Made by a program: the position numbers and the translations under genes. The notes under the pieces are model-generated. The model did no database searches, was not told the origin of the DNA, and saw only the letters and a list, made by a program, of their open reading frames with translations. Positions 29,800 through 43,700 of a stretch of 64,000 bases of DNA are shown here, piece by piece. The stretch spans positions 124,001 to 188,000 of the forward strand of contig SEMN01000144.1 of the NCBI GenBank assembly GCA_005408345.1, read 5' to 3'. The DNA is from Macquaria australasica. Taxonomy: Eukaryota; Chordata; Actinopteri; Centrarchiformes; Percichthyidae. The first letter of the stretch is position 1; each line of letters starts with the position of its first letter.

Positions 29800-31899
29800 C
29801 TCGCTATCTAAATAGTTGACAGCCGGGCTCTTTTTACCAATTAACTTAGCAACGAACCAATAGAAACGTGACGTTGACGTTTGTACGTTACGTACGCCAA
29901 ATTCCCACTTACCCATCAATTTGTCTGAACTCTCCCAACGTTTAATTAGTTATGGCAAGCATACCAGGGAGCGCTTTAATAAGTGAAAAAAGTTGATATA
30001 TGTATTATACGCATTAGACATATAATCTGCCTCATAATAAAAAAATGGAGAAAAATCAGTGTAAATATTTCTAATAAAGTTTATAAGTGAGATGTAACTA
30101 AACTAGATCTGTGGATAGGTTACATGTGACTATAAGGACGAAATTATTTCAAGTCTTAACATGTTTTTGCGCACAAATATGTCAATCCATCACTTACACA
30201 GGCATAGAGGTAGCTTACATCAACGTTTTGGTGTACTTTCTCAGTTTATCCATCCACACCCTTTGCTATCTTAGCACACTGCACATCAGCCTATAATATC
30301 AAATTTTTCAATGTGTACCAATAGCAGGAATTAAGGAAAAAAAAAAAAAATGTCAGAGATTAGATGAGACAGTGGAATAATGTCACAGATCATACATTAG
30401 AGGTAGATAGGGATCAAGACAGAATAAGAGCACAAGAGGAGATGTCTGAAGGTGGACTGTGTGCACCAGTGCTGACATACTGAAGTCCATTCAGAATAAG
30501 TACAGTGAAAAAAAGAGGTGCTATAGAATATGGGGGGAGGGGGGACAGTTGGAAACTTGTGAATCCTGGCTACAGTATTGTAAGGCTGTTACACTTTGTG
30601 CCTCTCCTAACAAGACAAATCAGACTGTACACAAAAAGGATAGAAATTTAGGACTGTGGTTATATCTTGGGTGAACACAAATGATTTATGGTACCAAATG
30701 CTGGATGTTGATTTCTAATCATCATCAAATTTCCCAATAATGACATCATGGTATGCTGGTTTTAGGTAAATCCTGCTAAGGCGTGAAGTCCAAATTCCTC
30801 ATCAAGGAAAAGTTTGTTGGTACACTTGACGATATATTTGGTACAACCTAAACCAAATAGGCAGACATGTAATACGAAAGAAAAGATATACTTAATACAT
30901 AAAACAAGGTGATAATTCAGGTTTTGCCCTTACAAATATGATCAACAATTACAAATAATTAGTAACATAATTACAAAGAATAAACTAAGAAAAAACCTTA
31001 AAATGGCAAGTCCATGATAATTTGTCAGAATAAAGAAAAAAAAACATGCGGTCCCTTGTACTTCAATGGGTCATGTGTTTATAGTGTCACTTTCAGAATC
31101 ACAATCTTTGCAGTATAGTCCATTAGTTACCACTTGGGTAGATGGCTTTAAGACAAAACCTATATAACTTGGATCTCCACATTTATTGACAAATGGAAAA
31201 GGTATTGCACAGACAGCTGCTTTGAGAGAGCTCTATACTGCTGGAGCCAGCCCAGTTTGTGGTCTATAAACCAAATGGCAAAGTAACGGTCATTGATGAT
31301 GATGGTGGTGGTGGTGGTGATGATAATGATGTAAACAAAAAAACAATTTGTACATCTTCAGCTTTACCAAAAGTCTGAGAACAATCACTCTACCAAACAC
31401 ACTGGCATCATAAGAAACTCTTGCACAGTACAAACCGACAGCTCTTTTCTGTTTCAACAATGCCATTGGTGTAAGAACATGAAATGCTTTCCCTTCACAG
31501 CAAAACACAGAGCCAAGGTGAATGAGGAGAAGCTCTCTCTAGACACTGCTCTGGGGTCAGCTTTGCTATTAGAATGAAATAGGAGCAGCCTCAGTGAAAA
31601 AACATATCATTCTCTCTGTTAAGCGACCGTTGTGGGAAACTAGGACTTGCGGCAAATGATTCCAGATGCTCATCTCACACACGCACACACCACACACACA
31701 CACACATTACTGCGCTGAGTGTAATGCTGACATTGAGAAGACTCTGTTGATTGTGTTAGCCCTACCACGTGACTTTGCCTCACCATGTTAAAATCCATGC
31801 CCGTACGTGGAACAGTGCTTGTACTGAACGCAGTGTATTATTATGAATGTAAATTCAGTCTGTAACAGTATTGCTAAAAGCTGTCTGTGCTGGAGAATA
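29800..31899. other. Spacer: makorin promoter and ppard 3' UTR
   Basis: The first few hundred bases hold the makorin promoter, with several GACGTT/ACGTTACGT CRE-like words (29865-29895). The ppard 3' UTR enters from the right. A minus-strand AATAAA at 31182-31187 is one possible ppard end, but the UTR may run further. Simple repeats: A14 at about 30340, TGG/TGA triplets at 31296-31330, and CA-rich DNA at 31676-31707. No ORF here resembles a gene. Confidence 0.5.
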
Positions 31900-34840
31900 C
31901 TAATACATGTCTTTGTAGATCTCCTGTAGTAGAGGGTGGAGCGAGGTCTCCGACTCAGTCTTTTTGATCTTTTGGACAAGGTGAACGTTCTCGGTAACCA
32001 GCTGACGGAGGTCAGCCATCTTCTGCAGCAGCTTGGGGAAGAGGTAGACTGAGTCAGAGTGGTTTGCTTGAAGGTGGAGGTCCAGGGCCTGGAGGATGCT
32101 GTCCTGACTCTGCTCCACCTGCTTCACGTTCATTAGCCCGGGACGATCTGGGAGAACAAGAAAGCACCAAGGGACATCTTATGATGAGTCACACTTACTC
32201 TGAGCAGACATACAGGGTTTCTGCAGGGTTCACCAACTTAAATTTGAGGAAATTGAATTCAGTGCTTTTTATTACTTCTCAAGACCTGCAGATACCCTGA
32301 ACAGAACAACAAGCAAATATGACATTCTTCATACTTCACTAGAAAACCCTTCAGTCTCACCTCCACAGAGAATAATGGCAGCAACAAACAGGGCCAGATC
32401 GCTGTCATCCAGCTCCAGGGCGTTAAACTTGACAGCAAACTCAAACTTGGGCTCCATGATCTCACTAAAGGGCTTTCTTAAGCTGCGCAGGAACTCCCTG
32501 GTCACAAAGCCTTTACCATTGGCCACCAACAGCCCATCTTTGTTCATGATAGAGGGCAACATGGCGAAAATAGCCTCATGCACACCGTACTTCAGCAAAG
32601 TCACCTGCAGAAAGCACACAGACAATTGCACATTAGTGCCTAAACGTAACAGCCACATACAAATAATCTTACTTTATAGCACACTGGGTAGACAGTGACT
32701 CACCTGATCATTAAGGAAGAGGTCCACAAACCCTGGAATGCACTTGGCAAACTCTGTGAGCTCTCGCACGGTCTCCACCGTAGTGCATTGGCAGCGGTAG
32801 AACACATGGACCCCAATCTCCTTGGTGAGTGGCGCACCTGGAACTAGCTGGCTCCATACCAAACCACTCTCTGCCTTCCAGAGTGTGTCCACATCGTAGA
32901 TCACAAATGGCTAAAAGGAGGACAAAAAACAATTTCTCATGAATTACCATCTGCAACTTTAAAGACTTAGAATATACCTGGTATGACATTTTTGAACAGT
33001 AAGGTATTGAGGATTAGCACAAAGCACAAGAATGGATTATATACAAACAGGTACGACTTAATTTCTAAACAAGATAGCGCTTCAAACAACCAGCACTTGA
33101 GGGTCAGAGCCATAGTTCCCTGACAATAGATGTAACAATATATTTCTGTTACCCTATGATGATCATGTATTACTTATATATCTGTAAAACCAGGCCAGCC
33201 AGCTCAGATGAGCTGTTTAAAAACTGGAATGTACCGAGGTGCTGCTAGTTTTGCCCGTCAGGATGCTGCGGGCCCTCTTCTTGGTCATACTGAGGTTCTT
33301 CAGGTAGGCTATGTTGACTTGTTTGGCCAAGGTCTTCAGGTCTGAACCACCTGGTTTGCTGTGGTTCAGTTCCTCTGCAAGCAAGCCTGCCACCAACTTC
33401 TTCCTCTCCGCCTCAGGCATGCGTCCATATCGGATCGCTGAGCAAACACACACACACACACACATTTGTTGGTCTTATTTTGAGTGGATATTTCAGGAGT
33501 AAATCACTTTGGGTTCTGATGCCTGGTTGTGTTTTTGGAACAGGTTCCACTTTTGTAAATTTAAAAAAAAAAAAAAAAAAAAAAATCATTGAATCCTTGA
33601 ACTGAATCCGCCATCCCCTCAATAATACCACAGAAACGGCATGTTTCAAAAATACATGACTACGGAAAAATTAAATGGTTACTGTCTTGTCAAGTAACAT
33701 GTTGCACTAACACAATTTACTCTATAAGCACTTATCAATGCAAGTCAATTACAAGTTAACAGACAAAAAAATACGTAAAAAGGTTCCAGAGAAAATTAGA
33801 AAGGAATTGAAAAAAATGAGCAGATTTGTTACTCACTTCAGATTCGATAAAATTCTTCCAAGCTAAACCCTACTTAGTGAATTACATTTCCATTCAAGTC
33901 TTGGATTTGTAAAAAGAATTACCCTAATTATTTTAAATAACACTGCCTTATTTATAGAGTTAATTTGCTAAAATATTTTGCCCCTCACCATCATGGGACA
34001 TTCCCAAAGACAGGCACTTCTGGAAGCGACAATATTGGCACTTGTTACGATTCTTCTTCTGAATCTTGCAGGAACGCTCACAGCGATCATATTCCAGTTT
34101 CATCCGCACGGTCCGCCGGAAAAAGCCCTGAGAGACAACGGAACCGGTTCAGCAACTCATATCGGACAGCACAAAACTGCCCTTATCGAACTTTGTAATC
34201 TTACTTAGCTATTCTGTGACACACACGCACTGTATTACCTTGCAACCCTCACAGGCATGCACACCATAGTGGAAGCCAGAGGCCTTGTCCCCGCAGACCT
34301 TACACTCCACGCTGATCCCAGACCCTGTACTGTCTTCTCGGCCAAGACGCAGTTGTTCTGACAGCGAGGGCGACGAGGTATGGGACAGGTCTGCATTAAA
34401 AAAAAAGCATGAATATTAAGGCTCAAGAATTATCCGTCATCTAAATACATCATGCTTTATTCTCCAGGGAGCAAGTCATGAGATTTTTAGATAAAGGTCT
34501 TACCTGTATAGCTGGATGCTGTACTGCTGTTTTGCTTGCTGTGATTGTTCTCCTGATCCAGACTCTCTTTCTCTTTTTTCTTCTGGTCCCCTTTCAGGCC
34601 TTTAGAGGCAGGAACTACCTCCTTCTCTTCCTTGTCCTCCTCATCCTCACTTTCCCTGGCCTTCAACTCTTGCAGGTCCGTCAGCTCCGACACACTTGTC
34701 CCCCCACAGCTGTCTGAACCTCCAGACTCTCCCTCCGGTGGCGTCCACCTGACATCCGCCGTGTCTGGTGGGGATTTGGGCTCGGAGTAGCCGTTCACCC
34801 TGTCGTGCTGCTCTGTAGCAGTTTGCTGAAACCTTTCCAT
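31900..34840 (-). CDS. ppard: Peroxisome proliferator-activated receptor delta
   Basis: Coding exons in transcript order: 34840-34504, 34390-34239, 34127-33989, 33437-33235, 32910-32704, 32604-32361 and 32147-31900, in frame for 509 residues. Residues 1-141 are a long, acidic Ser/Lys-rich A/B region. Residues 142-207 are the two-finger DNA-binding domain, with CKVCGDKASGFHYGVHACEG (P-box CEGCK) and CERSCKIQKKNRNKCQYCRF; the two fingers are on separate exons, as usual for PPARs. From about 278 comes the ligand-binding domain, ending in the AF-2 helix LLQEIYKDMY. It is a nuclear receptor that pairs with RXR on DR1 elements and responds to fatty acids. PPARD is preferred over alpha and gamma because of the position beside fance and the hinge/LBD wording (GGSDLKTLAKQVNIAYLKNL). 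It could be either fish duplicate. Confidence 0.96.
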
Positions 34841-36727
34841 GGTTCCTGTCGAAGCTGACTCAGCGGCTTCCCTCCTGTCACGTTGCCATCATAGCTCCAC
34901 TATTGAAGAATATAAGCAATATTAAATTAACGATGTGTACTTAAAATGTGGATTACATACAGAGCAAGAATCACTGTAAACTGGCCTCAAAAGTCCACAT
35001 ATCATCTACCTTGCTATTAGATCCAGCATGTGAGTAGTTAAAAAGTCCAATTCCAGTGACCAGTCACTAGCCAAAGTGAGCATAAAGCTTGTCATAACAC
35101 ATTGCAGAGCCAAAATGCTCCTCTAAATGTCCGTTTTTCATGGAAGCACAGTGGTAAAAACGCATCTATGTTGTGGCTATTTAGCTTTAGGTGTTAGTAT
35201 ATCACTTATAACTGAAATGAGAGCATTTACAGGTCTCTGACACTGTGTTTCTTCAGGTGTCCTTTACTGAGTCAGTCCATTACTACTGGTTGTATTTGAG
35301 CAGCCAGGGAATGTCCTTGATAGTAATAGGCTTATGACATGATATACACACTGTGTAGGCATGTCTGAATTACCCACTAGGCAAGCGGAACAGACAAGCA
35401 GGGCCCCAGACCTTTAGGAGCCCTGAACACCCCAGTTTAGCAAGAAGAGAAACTTGCAACACCTTACTAATAGGAGTGGTGTTATGCATAATATCCTCAA
35501 TCATGGCATATGTAATTTTATATCCTGATATCAATATATATCATGGCATAGTACATTTTCTGGAAAATGAATTGAGAAACCATTTAAATAACCAGTCAGG
35601 AATCTAATGCAGCAAATGTAATAACTGACAGATTAAGGCACTTCATTACGTTGATGCAAAAATCATATAATCATCCAATATAGCCACATTCCTGGCAGTC
35701 CTGCTCATTGATTAGCAACATGACCACAATGGTAATACACCCAGAGATGTTACATATATAGCCCAATCCTACTTACTAATTTCCAACCAGAGTATGTGAC
35801 TTTGAGGCTAAAATCTAAATTAAAAACGCAGGCCTGGACACAAATAAGGGCCCCAATTTCTATGAACACACAGGGCCCAAAACTCAAGATTCCTAAGTCA
35901 ACCACAGTTTTTGATCCGACACGAATGTGTCCTAAACATTTCAGCCTGTTCAGACTATCTGAAAAAGTAAACTTTGTCTCAATTGGAGCCGGGAGACATC
36001 TGTATTATTGTTTGCCTCAGTTCCATGGCAGGGTGCACAGTGTACTTGGTGGGTGCTTTAAGGGGACAGGGTGCATGCACTATGTACACACTGAGCAGTG
36101 TTGATCGCGGGTGGAGGCGGTAGGGGAGAGGGCTTTGGGGGTGGGGGTTACATATTTGCCCTGGGGCCCCCTAGTGGATTAATACGTCCATGTATGTAGC
36201 TGTGCCCTGACAAACATCCACAGATGTTATTATTACAGATTATTACAGATTCACTCGTGTTTTCCGTATGAATACTGTCATTACATGATGGCCCAAAGCG
36301 GGGCAAAGCCTGAACTTTGTTTTCATGACGTTTGGGGGGGAAACACCCCCAGATCAGGACTGTTAAGACTTGTCGTCCAGCAGAACAACCTGTCACACTG
36401 GTTCTCGGAAATATCCAACATTACTGTGAATTGTATGAGTCAGTCAGACAGGACTGTAACTGGATACAGGTATTAGATTAATGAAACGACGGACAACTTG
36501 TAGACACGGCTACCGTCAAACTTGTTTTACTTAAAGTGAAAACAATGTTATACGTACGCATGAGTAGCTTTAGCCGGCCGGTCGGCCGTCGAAGAGTGTC
36601 GGCACGGCTAGCTCCCTCAGCTAGTTAGCTACTAACCTTGAGTAGTACTACTAGCTGTTAGCGTGGCTGACCCACATTCCCGTGTGTGCCTTTAAATAAC
36701 GTTAGCTGGCTTGCCAACTTAGCTTAC

Positions 36728-36990
36728 CTCTCCCAATAGCGCCGCTGGTTCAGAAGAGTCTCTTTTTTTTCTTTTCTTTACGCTACGGGAAATTGCCAAC
36801 AGGCTAAATTAAACTAGCAGAGACAGTCCCGAGTCCCGTCCAGGAGCGATCGGCTGTTGACAAGCTGTCTGAAGTCACCAGCAGCAGGAGCTAACGTCAG
36901 ACTGCTAACGCAAACTTGAGACTGACCCAGGCCTCCGCGCAGCAGCCGAGCTGACAGACAGCCGCTGAGCTCAAGAGAAAAGAAAAGCGG
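36728..36990 (-). other. ppard: 5' noncoding exon and promoter of ppard
   Basis: A strong donor (GGGAGAG/GTAAGC) on the minus strand ends at 36728. Another acceptor lies just before the start-codon exon (CTTCAATAG, about 34906). The exon side (36730-36990) is GC-rich compared with its surroundings. The intron between (34910-36727) holds repeat-like DNA, including GGGCCCC-rich stretches at 35395-35440 and 36150-36180, but no gene. Confidence 0.5.
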
Positions 36991-37112
36991 CCGGGACACT
37001 TCAGTTCGCTGCCATATCGCATGCAGATAAGCATAGTGAACTGATAATCCCTCCCCGACTCTCTCCCTGTTGTTCCTAGCTGTGCTGTGCTTTGCTTTGC
37101 TTGACTTCCCCC

Positions 37113-37197
37113 CCCTCCTCCTCCTCCTCCTCCTCCTCCAACGTCACATGCCAGGACACAGACCCCCCCCAACACACACACACACACACACACACCA
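37113..37197. repeat. (CTC)n and (CA)n simple repeats
   Basis: CTC triplets at 37113-37139 are followed by a CA run at 37172-37195, just upstream of the ppard first exon. They create a spurious short ORF. Confidence 0.9.
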
Positions 37198-37429
37198 GGC
37201 CGGATTCAACAAACAGCTCTCGGAGGACTCAAGGTCTCTGTTAACGCTAATGTGCGCTGTTGTTTCTGTAATCTGCAACACGGATATTTATTCTGGATCT
37301 GCACTGATACTGAAAAGCTCTGTGTGCCTTTGATCGTATCTGCAGTGATAGCCTGCGTGTAGTTTAAAGCCCTTTGAGGCACATTTGGGATTTTGGTCAC
37401 AATAAATAAAATTGACTTTTTCAATTAAA

Positions 37430-38830
37430 TTCAATTCAGTTTTATTTGTACATATATATATATATATATATCATAACAAAGTTATCTCATGGCACTTTTT
37501 CATGTAGAGCAGGTCTAGGCCGACTCTTTATATTTACATAGACCCAACAGTTCCCACCATGAGCAGCACTAGGTGACAGTGGCAAGGAAAAACTCACTTT
37601 TAACAGGTAGAAACCTTGAGCAGAACCAGAACCAGAACCAGGCTCATCTGCCTCGACCAGTTGGGTCCACATAGAGATGTAAAGTAATAGTTGTGGTAAT
37701 GGTATTGATGTTAATATTAACAGAAATAATACTAAGAGCAATATTATAATAACGATACTAATAATAAGAGCAATAACAGTAACAGCAGCAGCGGGTGCAG
37801 AGCAGGAGCACGGGGGCAGCAGGTGGCTGCAACCATAGATCCAGACTCTACAGCTCCGGAGGCAGAAATACCTGCAGAAAGCAACAGAAGGAGAGAGGGA
37901 GAGAGAGAAAGGAGAGAAAGCACACAACTACGGGAAGAAGTTGAATTAGTAACAAGCATTGATGGGATATGAGGCCGTACAGATGGAGAGGAAGAGGAGG
38001 AGAGAGAGGAGCTCAGTGCATCATAGGAAGTCCCCCGGCAGTCTAGGCCTATAGCAGCATAACTAAGGGGGGGCTCAGGGGTCACCTGAGTCAGCCCTAC
38101 TATAAGCTTTATCAAAGAAGAAAGTCTTAAGCCTACTCTTAAATGTGAGGAGGTTGTCTGCCTCCCGTACACAAACTGGGATCTGGTTCCACAGGAGAGG
38201 AGCTTGATAGCTGAAGGCTCTGGCTCCCATTCTACTTTTAGAGACTCTAGGAACCACAAGGAACCCTGCATTCTGGGAGCGCAGTGCTCTAGTGGGGTAA
38301 TAGGGTACTATGAGCTCTTTAAGATATGATGGTGCCTGACCATTTAGGGCTTTGAAGGTGAGGAGAAGGATTTTAAATTCTATTCTGGATTTTACAGGGA
38401 GCCAGCGTAGAGAAGCTAATATTGGAGAAATATGATCTCTTTTTCTGGTTCTCGTCAGTAAACGTGCCGCAGCATTCTGAATCAGCTGGAGAGTCTTAAG
38501 GGATTTATTGGGGCAGCCTGATAATAGAGAGTTGCAATAGTCCAGCCTAGATGTAACAAATGCATGGACTAGTTTTTCTGCATCTTTTTTAGACAGGATG
38601 TGCCTGATTTTTGCGATGTTACGTAAATGAAAAAAGGCAGTTCTTGAAGTTTGTTTTATGTGGGAGTTAAAGGACATATCCTGATCAAAGATAACTGGTG
38701 AATAGAATTGGTCCAAGCACAGAACCTTGTGGAACTCCGTGACTAACTATGGCGTGCATAGGGGATTCATCGTGAACATGTACAAACTGATATCGATCTG
38801 ATAAATAGGATAAATAGGATATCATTAAAT
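37430..38830 (-). mobile_element. LINE remnant with reverse transcriptase core deleted
   Basis: On the minus strand, about 38820-38705 reads RYQFVHVHDES and GVPQGSVLGPILF (reverse transcriptase motif). It then joins directly to VIFDQDMSFNSHIKQTSRTA and on to HWLP-type and FDKAYS tail sequence, ending at 38075. The usual stretch between these, with the catalytic YADD box, is missing. Downstream (38075-37430) is the noncoding 3' region with the wording CCCAACAGTTCCCACCATGA, common in teleost LINE tails. The insertion is old and dead, between ppard and def6. Confidence 0.8.
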
Positions 38831-40750
38831 CACAGAACCAATGGACATAATAAGGTCCTTAAAGGAAAATGATGGTTTATTGCAACTTGGGTTTTATTTT
38901 TGTTGCTCTGGCCGTCAGTTTTTATCGGTTATGGTAACGTCATACTAAACCAAAGTAATTGCTGATATCTGGGAAAGCAGATCCCACGTCTCTAAAAAAT
39001 AGGTCCAACAGGGCAGCAAACAAATTGCTTTATTACCTGATCTGTAGACCGTGTATTGACGAGAAACTCTGTGCCAAAATCCAGTTTTAAGACTTCTATT
39101 ATTTCATGGTGCATATTCCTAAATAAATTTGTGGTTTATCTAATCATCACACAGCAATCCCGGGGCCATGTAATATTCCAGCATGGAAATACTATACAGA
39201 GAGGGGCATTAATGATGGACAAGCAGCTCATTTGCTCTAGGCCCCACTAACAGGTTAATCCGGCCATGGTATATACATTTAAATTAACTTTTTTAAAAGT
39301 CTGCATTCATAATTACATTGATTTAGAAGTGTTGCTATATGAAAAATGTTTCCCCAAGAAACAAGAAAGTTAAAAACAACTGTGTATCTACTACTTGCAA
39401 TTTTTAGTAGAGTTTATGGTTGTGCAATCTGTACCCTTTTGCTATGATTTGTAATTCTGTTACCATGATATAGCTTAAAAGAAGAAAAAAATATCAAATG
39501 TTTTGGCAGGTAAAATCACCCATACACATAGACAATACGTATCCACGTCTCCTGTCTATAAGTAAAAGCCTTTTAATACTATTTTTTTAATGTATTTTTT
39601 ATTTTGTGGTTTGTAATTGTTACTGTTTTGAAATAAATTATTGTAAAGGAAAGTGAAAAATAGACAAAAAAAATTTTGTTAAAACTGATAGATAAAACTA
39701 TCCACCGCATGTAGACTGATAATTTTTTTAAACAGTTGTGGATTATAAAAATCAGTCCAACCTACATGTAGTTTGCTCTGTTTGTCAGTGGATGTCTCCC
39801 TTCACTCGTGTGGTTTTATCAGTGAGAGCGTCAAATTAGTCAGTGATGACACATTCTGACTCCGAGCAAATGAGGTAGACTCAAATTCAAACTAAAGCGG
39901 ACGTGCAGTTTGCAAATTCAGCAGTGTGGGCTTCAACTCGTTCCACTGTGCGGTCTTTGTAATTAAAATGTCAGTTATTTTCTAACTCATTTAATGTACT
40001 TACTTAAATTTCATTTATTTCAGCCATTCATTGTGTTAAGTATCAGTTGAGATTTTATTAAAAATGAAGACAACAATTTGAATTGCATGCCGCTCTTCAA
40101 TTCAACACAGTAAAGATACAGGAAGAAATCGGGTTATGGCATCGTTTCACTCCTTTATTTACAATAATGTTAACTGACAGTAGGAACAGGAAGTTCTCTC
40201 TTTCTCTCTCTCTTTCCTGTTTATCAGGAGTGATACTCTTCGACTGAAATTGCAGTAACCTCTAATACTGAACCAATTTTTTACGTCAAAAAGTCCAGCC
40301 ACCCCCCCCCACCCCAAAAAAAATACATATATAAAAGTGAAACATTGTTATGTGTCTATATTACAGAGCTAAACAAATGAGATTGTATTGTATGTAAGTA
40401 TTAGCCTTTAAACATCACAGCGTACTTTCAGGATCATGCTTACAGCTCATTTTCTTTGCACTGAGGTATCATTTAAGTCCAGAACAGGCCTCACACAGGT
40501 TGCAGTCAAGGCATTAGTTGAGCAGTGAATTCTTCAAATGCAACTTCTCATTAAAATGTTTTTAAACTGCTGCTGTCTGTGAAATGAGGTCAGTAAATTC
40601 AACATTTAATAGAAATGGTAGTACTGTAAATTCAGTTTTAAGTGTAGATGTCCCACTGTTTTCGTACTGTTCACACATTAGACAGCCGTCTCTTGCCCTT
40701 CCTGTCAGAAAACCTCACAGAGTGACTAGAAGTCCCTCTGATTCATATGT
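38831..40750. other. Spacer and def6 3' UTR
   Basis: AT-rich DNA with no gene. A minus-strand AATAAA at 40154-40159 is a good def6 polyadenylation signal, giving about 600 bases of 3' UTR. A repeat edge with TTAATCCGGCCATGG is at 39254-39268. C- and A-runs are at 40300-40322. Confidence 0.5.
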
Positions 40751-43700
40751 TTAGGGGATGTCCATGTCTCCATTAGAGGCATGGGAGTGGCGTTTCTCTA
40801 AATCACACCCAGCTCTGTTGTCAACATTTTCTTTGCTCTCCTCGCCCTGATCCTCTGATCCTGATCTCCTTCTGAGACGCAGGCCGGGATCTCTCTGTGT
40901 CGGGATCTGGAAGGCCGAGAAAGAGCTTCCCAACGATGGTCTCTTCTCTAAAAACAAGAACAGCACAAACAAAATACTTCAGAAAGTGAAGCGAATGCTT
41001 ACAGCAGGCAAGTTAAATCAGATCTAGCTCTCTAACATAGAGGTCTAGAGACGGAGATGCTGAAATAAAGAAGGAATTAACTGGTTGAAAAAATAAGTCA
41101 AATTTCAGGAAGTATATTTACAGAACAGGGTGTGAAATATAACTACCACCAATTTATTCGCAAACATTTCATCTAAGAAAATGGTGTCACACTTTGCTCT
41201 TTACTTGAAGCAACATTCAATGTCAACCCAACCACATGGCATTAAGTAACCTACAGTACACCCAGGGCAAATGATTCAAATGTTGACTGCAGCATGAAAC
41301 AGAAATGACACACCTGTCACCACATAATACAAGGTTACTTCTTTGTCGGTGAAACACAGTAGTAAGTTTTATTATGAGACAATACACCTTTTTCACAGAA
41401 GACATTCTGACTTAATAAGGTGTCTTTCCATCCAGCTGTTTTTATGAGCATTTTCAACTTGTGCAAATTGTGCAAATTCTTAGAAATATCGCATAAAAGT
41501 TTTTATGCTTGGCTGAGGAGGCAGATGGAAACATCAGGTCGATGAGGAGACTGTAATGTTCCTCAAATTATTATATGAAACAAACAGAAATGCCATATTT
41601 CTATTACATTTTCTACATTGTTTTCCACCGTTTGAGGTTTGACTGGCGCTCTTTTAATTATGTCATCTTGTTGTGCCCTCTTTTTGTGCTATAGTTTAAT
41701 GGCACCCGACAGGAGAATTAACGCCACCAGTTGTTTGTCTCAATGCGCTCAACTTCTAATATTCGCGTTACGGTAGAGGATGGAGACATGCATAGTAGGA
41801 AAAGCACGGGTATTATTAATAATGTTAACAATGGCTCTGTTCTATTCAATGTCCCAGTAAGTCATGACAGTGTGACAGTGAGCCATACCAGGACCCCGAA
41901 ACTGAAGCAGCTAAATGGAATTCAGCCATCATTCATTTTATCATTTACACCTGTGCTTTTCCTACTGTGACATGTCAAAATGTCCTCTGTGAAAAAAAGA
42001 CTAATGTCAAAGGTTTGCACTACGTCTGCTGGTGTGATACACTGAATGAAAGTTGAAAATCGAGCTCTTTAAATGCTACACATTTGTCATGTCACACTAT
42101 GCACCATCCAGTCGTGCAGACGGGAGACATACCGCCTGGTCCGATTGGTCGCATCAGTCTGTTCATCTGGACGTTCCAGTGTTTGACGTTGGTGCTCGCC
42201 TGGCGAAGTTTCCTCTGGGCAGCCTGTCGGAGAGAAAGAGCAGCTCATGAAAACGCCTGTTCCCTGCGAGCAAAAAAGAAATAAACTACAACTAATACAT
42301 ATAAATATCAGTAATAAGATCTTTTCAGTTCTGTCACATCAATGAAAATGCATATTGACAGTTATAATATAGGGGCGTGTACAGTACTGGATCTCTTAAG
42401 GCCTGTGTTATACTGCAAATTGCAATGTGTTGTAATGCGTTATTCTCTCTGTAACTACATGTAGTAAGTACTTGTAAATGCTCTTAGCTGGTTAAATGAA
42501 GGTTAGCAAAAAATAATAAATTGAAATAATAACAGTAGTATAGGCTTGCAATTCAACTTAACAGGTGTGCAACACAAAATTCAAGCCAAACTGCAACTTT
42601 TCCTCTAAGAGATAAGAGGAGATAACTGTGAAGTCAGTAAGGTTTTTATATTTCGGTTCTTACCACGACATCCTGATCAACCCTGTGCCGGTTGGCGCGG
42701 ACCTCCTCCAGCTGCCTCTGCGCCTCCTCCAGTTCCCGGGACTTGGTCTCCATTTCCTGTTTCAGCTCCTGCTTCTCCCTCTGTGTCTTCAGGATGTACT
42801 CCTCCTGTTCCTCCTGCAGGCTCATCAGGGCCCTCATCTTCTCCTCCTCCTCGGCCAGTAACCTGGACACAACCGAGAACACCAAAATTAACCTTTTCTG
42901 AAAAAATGTATGTACATGTATGTATGTCATCAGTTCATCAGAATGTTTTACTTGAAAAGGTTGAGAGAGCACAGAAACAGCGACACAATAGATCTGACTG
43001 ATGGCATCATTTTACAACTTCCTCTGTTGGTGGTTCAACTTCCTCAGGAACATAACGCAAGATGAACTCCTTTCAGCAGCTGAACTTAATATATGCTGTC
43101 TGCACACAAAAGCACCTCCCTACTTACAGCTAACAGATCAGTGTTTGCAAGCTCTTAACCCAAACAAATGACTTCTTATCGTGCTGTAAAAGTGCATATA
43201 GGTCTCTAATCATGTGTAAGCGGAGATGGGTGGCTACATATACGACACTCTACCCTGCTTGAGCATAGCGGAAGGCCTCCTCATCCAGCCTGGCTTTGAT
43301 CTCCTGCTGCAGCGCCTCCTCCAAACGCTTCTGCATCTCCTCCAGCTCCTGGATCCTCTTCCTCTGCCTCTCTGCTTCCTCCTCTTTCAGGGCCATCTCT
43401 GCCTGCATACTGACCCGGGCCTTGAGACGCACAGCAAGAAGCAAAGGAATGAACACTCGCATCTTTCAGTTTCTGAATTCAAACTCTTTTTTTCTTTCTT
43501 TGCCTCCTCGCTCACCTCCTCAGCCTCTCGCAGCTGGACCTCCAGGGCCCGCTGAAGCTGTTCGTGCTGCTGGCGCCTCCTCTGCTCATCCTGCTCCAGG
43601 AGGGCCTGAGCCTGCTTTTGCGCCTCCTTCAGGAGCTCCAGCTCAGCCAGCTTACGCTCCCGTTCCTCCTGCAGGGCCCGCAGCCTCTGCAGCTCCTCCT

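Noticed and set aside
37744..38271. Minus-strand frames of 146-175 codons with Ser/Leu runs
   Set aside because: They lie in the 3' part of a LINE remnant, partly in simple repeats, and are out of frame with its protein.
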